A stretch of 64,000 nt of DNA from Neptuniibacter halophilus (GTDB lineage Bacteria; Pseudomonadota; Gammaproteobacteria; Pseudomonadales; Balneatricaceae), in NCBI RefSeq assembly GCF_030295765.1, contig NZ_AP027292.1, positions 1,798,001 to 1,862,000 on the forward strand. The letters are read 5' to 3'. Below the pieces are notes generated by a model. The model was given only the letters and a program-made list of their open reading frames with translations, made no database searches and was not told the DNA's origin. This document shows positions 60,295 through 64,000 of the stretch, piece by piece. Numbering within the stretch: the stretch's first letter is position 1; each line of letters begins with the position of its first letter. The translations under genes were made by a program, and so were the position numbers.

Positions 60295-62022
60295 TTAAAG
60301 CAGGTGCAGGGTTGGAGCGCAGGTAGGCAGCTCCAGAGTGAGCGTCAGACCGCCAGCGGGGTTACTGACAGATGAGATTTTTCCTCCCAGCACATCGTTG
60401 ATAAGCGAATGGGCCACACTCAGACCGAGCCCGGTACGGTTCATACTGGCCTCCCCTGTGAAGAAGGGATCAAACATCTTTTTCTGGACTTCGTCCGGTG
60501 CTCCGCTGCCGTTATCTGCCAGTGTGATCAGCGTTGTTGTCTGTGTCTGACTGATGGCGATTTCGATTACTTTTTGATCGGCGGTGGTGTCGGTAAACGC
60601 ATGCTGGCAGGCGTTTTCAATGAGTTCTTTCAGAACCTGCGACAGGGAAACGGGATAGCTGTCCATTTCCAGCGCTTTATCGCCTGTTATCTGTACCTCA
60701 ATGCCGGCCCGGCTGAGCTGTTCCTGAGACTGTATCAGTGCAACGTTCAGGTATTCGAACAGATTGAAGCGTTCCCGGTGCTCCTGCCCCTGATGGGCAA
60801 CCAGCCTTTTAAAATCGTTTACCAGTCTGGCGGTTTTGTACAGGGCGGCCTCTTCCAGTTTTAAGGCTTCCAGTGACTCTGTGATAAAAGCATTAAGTTG
60901 TGTCTGGGTCAGTTTGCCCGCTTGGGTATCACGCTCAATCAGTTGCAGATGGTGACTGAGGTTGCTGTTTAATGTGATGGCATTACCGATTGGCGTATTG
61001 ATCTTATGGGCCACTCCCGCGGTAATTCTGCCCAGCGCCGCCATCTTCTCAGATTGCACCAGTTGCGCCTGAGTCTGGATCAGATCATGCAGGGCCTCCT
61101 CGAGTGCTTGTTTGGCCTCACGCAGCGACCGGGTCCGGTCTTTAACCTGTTTCCTCAGAATATTGATGGCGACCAGAGTGATTAAAATAAATAACAGCAC
61201 CCCGACCAGTGCTATGTTGAGGTAGGTTTGCCGGAGCTTGTGCTCGGTCAGGTAGACCATGTTGTAGCCGCTCCATTGTTTATTAAGGGCATCGAGGGTG
61301 CCATCTGAGCGCATCCTTTCAATCCCTTTGGTCAGCAGTTCAGCTAACGCCTGTTCGCCTTTTCTTACCCCCATATGGCTGGGCTTGAGTGCAATGGGGT
61401 CGGTGACAAACTTTATCCCTTCAAGTCTGTTTTTCTGAATAATATAGGCACCTACCCATTTGGTGGTTGCCAGTGCATCAATCTCGCCGGCGAGCAGGCG
61501 CCTGAATCCATCGAGGTGATCTTGCACAAACACCAGCTCCGTCTCACTGCCGGTACTGAGAATCTTTTGCGGGAAGCTGCCTTTGATCACCCCGGTCCGG
61601 GTACCGCTAAGGTCGGCCAGATTGTGGATTGTCAGGTTGTCGCTTTTCACAAACAGACTGATCTCAAAGGTCAGAAAACTATCCACAAAGTCGTAGTGTT
61701 CCTCTCTCTCTGCGTTGGGGCTGAAGACAGTGAGTACATCACCTTTTCCGGCTAACACCGCTTTCTGGGCCTCATGCCAGTTCATCAGGCGATATTCGAT
61801 GCGCCGATCCAGCGCCGTTGCATAGTGTTCAAGAAACGAAGCGAAAATACCCCGGGGCTCTCCGTTTTCCAGCCATTCTATCGGGGGGTAGTCCTGATCC
61901 CCGAGGAAGACAATAGGGGGCTGCTCGCTGTTGTTTCCAAAGCTGAGGGTTTCGGCCTGTATCGGGGTGGAAGCAATACAAAGCCACAAGCCAAGATAAA
62001 ACAACCGGTGTGCGCAGTTCAT
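60295..62022 (-). CDS. SBP-domain sensor histidine kinase with altered H-box
   Basis: The 575-residue protein has a signal peptide (about 1-23), a periplasmic family-3 binding domain (about 35-260; FLGDQDYPPIEWLENGEPRGIFASFLE), one membrane helix (about 270-290), a coiled coil and a kinase core. The H-box reads GRITAGVAHKINTPIGNAI: H339 is present but the next residue is Lys (K340, codon AAG) where nearly all such kinases have Glu. The ATPase boxes are intact (ELIENACQHAF, DNGSGAPDEV, GLGLSVAHSLI). The change may weaken phosphotransfer. No response-regulator gene is adjacent. It is followed by the orphan binding protein. Confidence 0.88.
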   Translation of the reverse strand: MNCAHRLFYLGLWLCIASTPIQAETLSFGNNSEQPPIVFLGDQDYPPIEWLENGEPRGIFASFLEHYATALDRRIEYRLMNWHEAQKAVLAGKGDVLTVFSPNAEREEHYDFVDSFLTFEISLFVKSDNLTIHNLADLSGTRTGVIKGSFPQKILSTGSETELVFVQDHLDGFRRLLAGEIDALATTKWVGAYIIQKNRLEGIKFVTDPIALKPSHMGVRKGEQALAELLTKGIERMRSDGTLDALNKQWSGYNMVYLTEHKLRQTYLNIALVGVLLFILITLVAINILRKQVKDRTRSLREAKQALEEALHDLIQTQAQLVQSEKMAALGRITAGVAHKINTPIGNAITLNSNLSHHLQLIERDTQAGKLTQTQLNAFITESLEALKLEEAALYKTARLVNDFKRLVAHQGQEHRERFNLFEYLNVALIQSQEQLSRAGIEVQITGDKALEMDSYPVSLSQVLKELIENACQHAFTDTTADQKVIEIAISQTQTTTLITLADNGSGAPDEVQKKMFDPFFTGEASMNRTGLGLSVAHSLINDVLGGKISSVSNPAGGLTLTLELPTCAPTLHLL

Positions 62023-62122
62023 ATGCCGGGGTCAGATTAGTGGTAACAGGATTGAGTATAGTTAGTTTTCAGCGGTCAGGAGGCTGTGTTGGCGGGTTGT
62101 ATTCTTGCGCACCGGTAAAGCA

Positions 62123-62965
62123 TTACCCTGCTCTGTTATCTGAGTTGAAGTAGGCCTTGATCCACTGCTTTGGCGTTACACCAAAGTGCTTCTTGAATAC
62201 CTTGGCCAGAGAGGAGGCGTTCTCGTAGCCGACATCATTGGCAACCAGCCCGACAGGGCGTTGTTGCTTCAACAGCCCTTTGGCCATCACCATGCGCAGG
62301 TGGGTGACATACTCAATAGGCGACTGGCCCAGCGTTTCTTTAAACAACGCTGCAAATTTGGAACGGGACATGGCAACGGCGTTGGCCATCTCATCGACCG
62401 ACCATTCCTGCTCGGGATTGTCTTTTATCGCCTGTATCAGCGGTGCCAGCGAAGGGTGTGAGCCGGCGGCGATGAGCCCCAGTTCAACCGTTCCGTTACT
62501 GATGACGCTACGCAGCATCTGCAGAACGAAGATATCGCACAAACGATTAATCATCAGTTGACGACCGGATTGTTCAGCAAACGCCTCAGAGAAGATCAGC
62601 TTTGCGGTGTGGGTGATCGCTTCTTCATGCTGAATATCAAAGCAGAGAAAGAGAGGAAGGTTATCCGATAAAACCTGTTTGTGGAGCAACGGAATTTTCA
62701 CCGTCGCACACACCAGCCTCGCCTCCGCGGCTGGCGCAATCTTTACCTCGTGATTACAGCCACTGGGGAAGAAAATGACCGACCCCGCACCCAGTTCAAT
62801 GCAGTGCCCTGACCCGGTCGACAGTGTCAGCGAGCCAGATTCCAGAAAGTGCAGAACGCTTGAATCCTGATGATCATCAAAGGCGTTGATGCCACACAGC
62901 GTTCCGCTGAAGAACACATCAGCGTTTACTTCCAGGCTTTGCAGAATCTGGCTCAATTTATCCAT
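62123..62965 (-). CDS. AraC-family transcriptional regulator with cupin sensor domain
   Basis: The 280-residue regulator has an N-terminal cupin_6-type domain (about 10-170; SGTLCGINAFDDHQDSSVLHFLESGSLTL, GAGSVIFFPSGCNHEV) and a C-terminal double helix-turn-helix (about 185-275; EWSVDEMANAVAMSRSKFAALFKETLGQSPIEYVTHLRM and VGYENASSLAKVFKKHFGVTPKQWI, in conserved blocks). This architecture is common for regulators of adjacent oxidoreductase genes. It is divergent from the YHS-thioredoxin operon with a 149-base shared promoter region, so that operon is its likely target. The effector is unknown. Confidence 0.9.
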   Translation of the reverse strand: MDKLSQILQSLEVNADVFFSGTLCGINAFDDHQDSSVLHFLESGSLTLSTGSGHCIELGAGSVIFFPSGCNHEVKIAPAAEARLVCATVKIPLLHKQVLSDNLPLFLCFDIQHEEAITHTAKLIFSEAFAEQSGRQLMINRLCDIFVLQMLRSVISNGTVELGLIAAGSHPSLAPLIQAIKDNPEQEWSVDEMANAVAMSRSKFAALFKETLGQSPIEYVTHLRMVMAKGLLKQQRPVGLVANDVGYENASSLAKVFKKHFGVTPKQWIKAYFNSDNRAG

Positions 62966-63114
62966 TAAGCACCTGTTTTGGACGATTGGCGTTTTTTTGT
63001 GGACTTGCTGCAGCCTTTTGACCGGTGGTTATCCGTAATCTTCATCTCAGGCACTACGCAACAAATCAGGTATGCGATCTGTGTCCGATTAAACCATCAA
63101 CGAAGGAAAAAGAA

Positions 63115-63591
63115 ATGAAATTTTCACAAACACTGAAACTGGCAACCGCCGCAGGTGCACTCTTTCTCAGCAGTATGAGCTTCGCAGCCGCGACAAATAT
63201 CGGTACCAACGATGTCGCGATTCAGGGGTATGACCCGGTTGCTTACTTCAGCGAACACAAAGCCGTTGAAGGCTCTGCTGAATTTACCGCGACACACGAA
63301 GGCGCCATTTACCGCTTCAGCAGTGCGGAAAACCGCGACCTGTTCAAAGCTGATGCAGAGCGTTACGCACCACAATTTGGCGGTTACTGCGCGATGGGTG
63401 TGGCACTGAACAAGAAGCTGGATATTGACCCGCAGGCATTTCACATCGAAGAGGGCAAGTTGTACCTCAACCTGAACAAAGATGTGCAGAAAAAATGGCT
63501 GACCGATGTTCCCGGCCACCTGAAAACCGCGAACCGTATCTGGGCAGGTATTGAAGATCTGTCGGTAGCACAAGCCAACGCAGAAGACTGA
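63115..63591 (+). CDS. Exported YHS-domain protein
   Basis: The 158-residue protein has a signal peptide (about 1-25, ending SFAAAT) and one YHS domain: VAIQGYDPVAYFSEHKAVEGSAEFTATHEGAIYRFSSAENRDLFKADAERYAPQFGGYCAMGVA in recognisable blocks (here DPVAYF, EFTATHEGAIYRFSS, ERYAPQFGGYCA). YHS domains carry a conserved Cys and are thought to bind metal, often copper or heavy metals. The start has GAAGGAAAAAGAA upstream. The thioredoxin gene follows after six bases. Control by the divergent AraC regulator is likely. Function is not established. Confidence 0.88.
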   Translation: MKFSQTLKLATAAGALFLSSMSFAAATNIGTNDVAIQGYDPVAYFSEHKAVEGSAEFTATHEGAIYRFSSAENRDLFKADAERYAPQFGGYCAMGVALNKKLDIDPQAFHIEEGKLYLNLNKDVQKKWLTDVPGHLKTANRIWAGIEDLSVAQANAED

Positions 63592-63597
63592 TGCGCT

Positions 63598-63948
63598 ATG
63601 GCTGAACAGGCGTTGACGTTTTCAGTAAACGGGCATAGCTACCCACAACCGTTGGCACTGCTTTGGTTCAGTGCCAACTGGTGTGGCCCATGTCAGCAAA
63701 TGAATCCGGTTATGCAACAACTGGCCGGTCAGAGCACTGAACAAGTCCGGGTATTAAAGATCGATGTAGATCAGCAATCTGCTCTGTCTGCAGATTTTTC
63801 AATCCGTGCGGTACCTACTCTGGTTTTATTGGGCGCCAACGGAGAGATTGATCGTCAGGTGGGCAGTGCAGGATTGGGCCAGTTGAGCCAGTGGCTTGAC
63901 CGTTCTTTGGCCCGGTTAAAACACACAGGAGAGAAATATGAATACTAA
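63598..63948 (+). CDS. Thioredoxin-like protein
   Basis: The 116-residue protein has the thioredoxin fold with active site WCGPC in LWFSANWCGPCQQMNPVMQQLAG (C30 and C33 approx.), and the cis-Pro in FSIRAVPTLVLLG. It has no signal peptide, so it is cytoplasmic, unlike the exported YHS protein encoded six bases upstream. The charged N-terminal extension and short length fit a small thioredoxin of the TrxA-like group. The next start codon (63938) overlaps its last residues, so at least three genes form this operon. A reductase partner is not visible. Confidence 0.88.
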   Translation: MAEQALTFSVNGHSYPQPLALLWFSANWCGPCQQMNPVMQQLAGQSTEQVRVLKIDVDQQSALSADFSIRAVPTLVLLGANGEIDRQVGSAGLGQLSQWLDRSLARLKHTGEKYEY

Positions 63949-63962
63949 ACAGCGTGTAGCAT
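63938..63962 (+). CDS. 5' end of an unidentified gene, cut by adapter sequence
   Basis: An ATG with AGGAGAGAAAT just upstream opens a frame MNTKQRVA that overlaps the thioredoxin stop. After eight codons the sequence becomes Illumina adapter, so the rest of the gene is lost. The frame stays open through the adapter to the window end by chance. Nothing can be said about its product. Confidence 0.6.
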
Positions 63963-63994
63963 ACACTCTTTCCCTACAGACGCTCTTCCGATCT
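63963..63994 (+). other. Illumina adapter sequence (assembly artefact)
   Basis: These 32 bases match the 33-base Illumina TruSeq universal adapter 3' part (ACACTCTTTCCCTACA followed by GACGCTCTTCCGATCT) with a single C missing in the middle. Six further bases (CGGCTG, 63995-64000) follow and may be a wrongly joined insert. Confidence 0.97.
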
Positions 63995-64000
63995 CGGCTG

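Noticed and set aside
1..64000. CRISPR arrays, insertion sequences, prophage, tRNA or rRNA genes
   Set aside because: No regularly spaced direct repeats, transposase-like proteins, phage genes or RNA gene sequences were found by reading the window.

Overview
The window looks like chromosomal DNA of a marine, aerobic gammaproteobacterium, most likely of the Oceanospirillaceae/Marinobacterium type. The grounds are the gene content: ETF/ETF-QO, AhpCF, malonyl-CoA decarboxylase, an NhaD Na+/H+ antiporter, the hdfR-maoP pair, EI-Ntr and LapD/LapG, with a great many sensory proteins. Base composition by eye is moderately GC-rich and even. I saw no rRNA, tRNA, prophage, insertion sequence or CRISPR array. 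The placement is inference from families, not a database match.

Layout. 1-5.8 kb: fatty-acid/amino-acid electron transfer (etfD divergent from etfBA) and peroxide defence (ahpC, ahpF, a CBS protein). 5.9-9.2 kb: a diguanylate cyclase with three periplasmic solute-binding modules. 9.2-16.5 kb: acyl-CoA/malonyl-CoA metabolism (phbB, mcd; divergently a MaoC hydratase, an isochorismatase-like hydrolase, an acyl-CoA ligase) followed by a FixL/FixJ-like pair. 16.5-26.3 kb: a signalling island with an H-NOX nitric-oxide sensor overlapping a hybrid kinase, a divergent HD-GYP response regulator, a PhnD-like binding protein with a membrane hybrid kinase, and a receiver-PP2C phosphatase. 26.4-34.6 kb: ion and cell physiology (nhaD, hdfR, maoP, mgtE, mscS, ptsP). 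34.6-42 kb: a cyclase-like DUF3095 protein, a diguanylate cyclase, nitrilase, a chemoreceptor, a Tat-exported superoxide-reductase-like protein and an orphan binding protein.

43.2-46.6 kb is the most interesting block. A MerR/CueR-type promoter with a 19-bp spacer precedes six co-directional genes: a Met-repeat cytochrome c', a diheme cytochrome c, a Met/Cys-rich exported peptide, CueR itself, a CopG/DUF411 protein and a lipoprotein cytochrome c. No CopA ATPase or multicopper oxidase is present, so this reads as a copper-induced periplasmic electron-transfer system. 46.6-50.1 kb is a fumarylacetoacetate/maleylacetoacetate cluster with its LysR regulator. 50.3-58.3 kb holds another orphan binding protein, an EAL-domain remnant, lapD-lapG, and a FecR/OmpA/CHASE2-HD-GYP operon. 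58.7-64 kb contains a DUF1826 gene behind a probable Zur box, two binding-protein-type sensors and an AraC regulator divergent from a YHS-thioredoxin operon.

The last 38 bases are not trustworthy genome: 63963-63994 is an Illumina adapter with one base missing, and it truncates the final gene.
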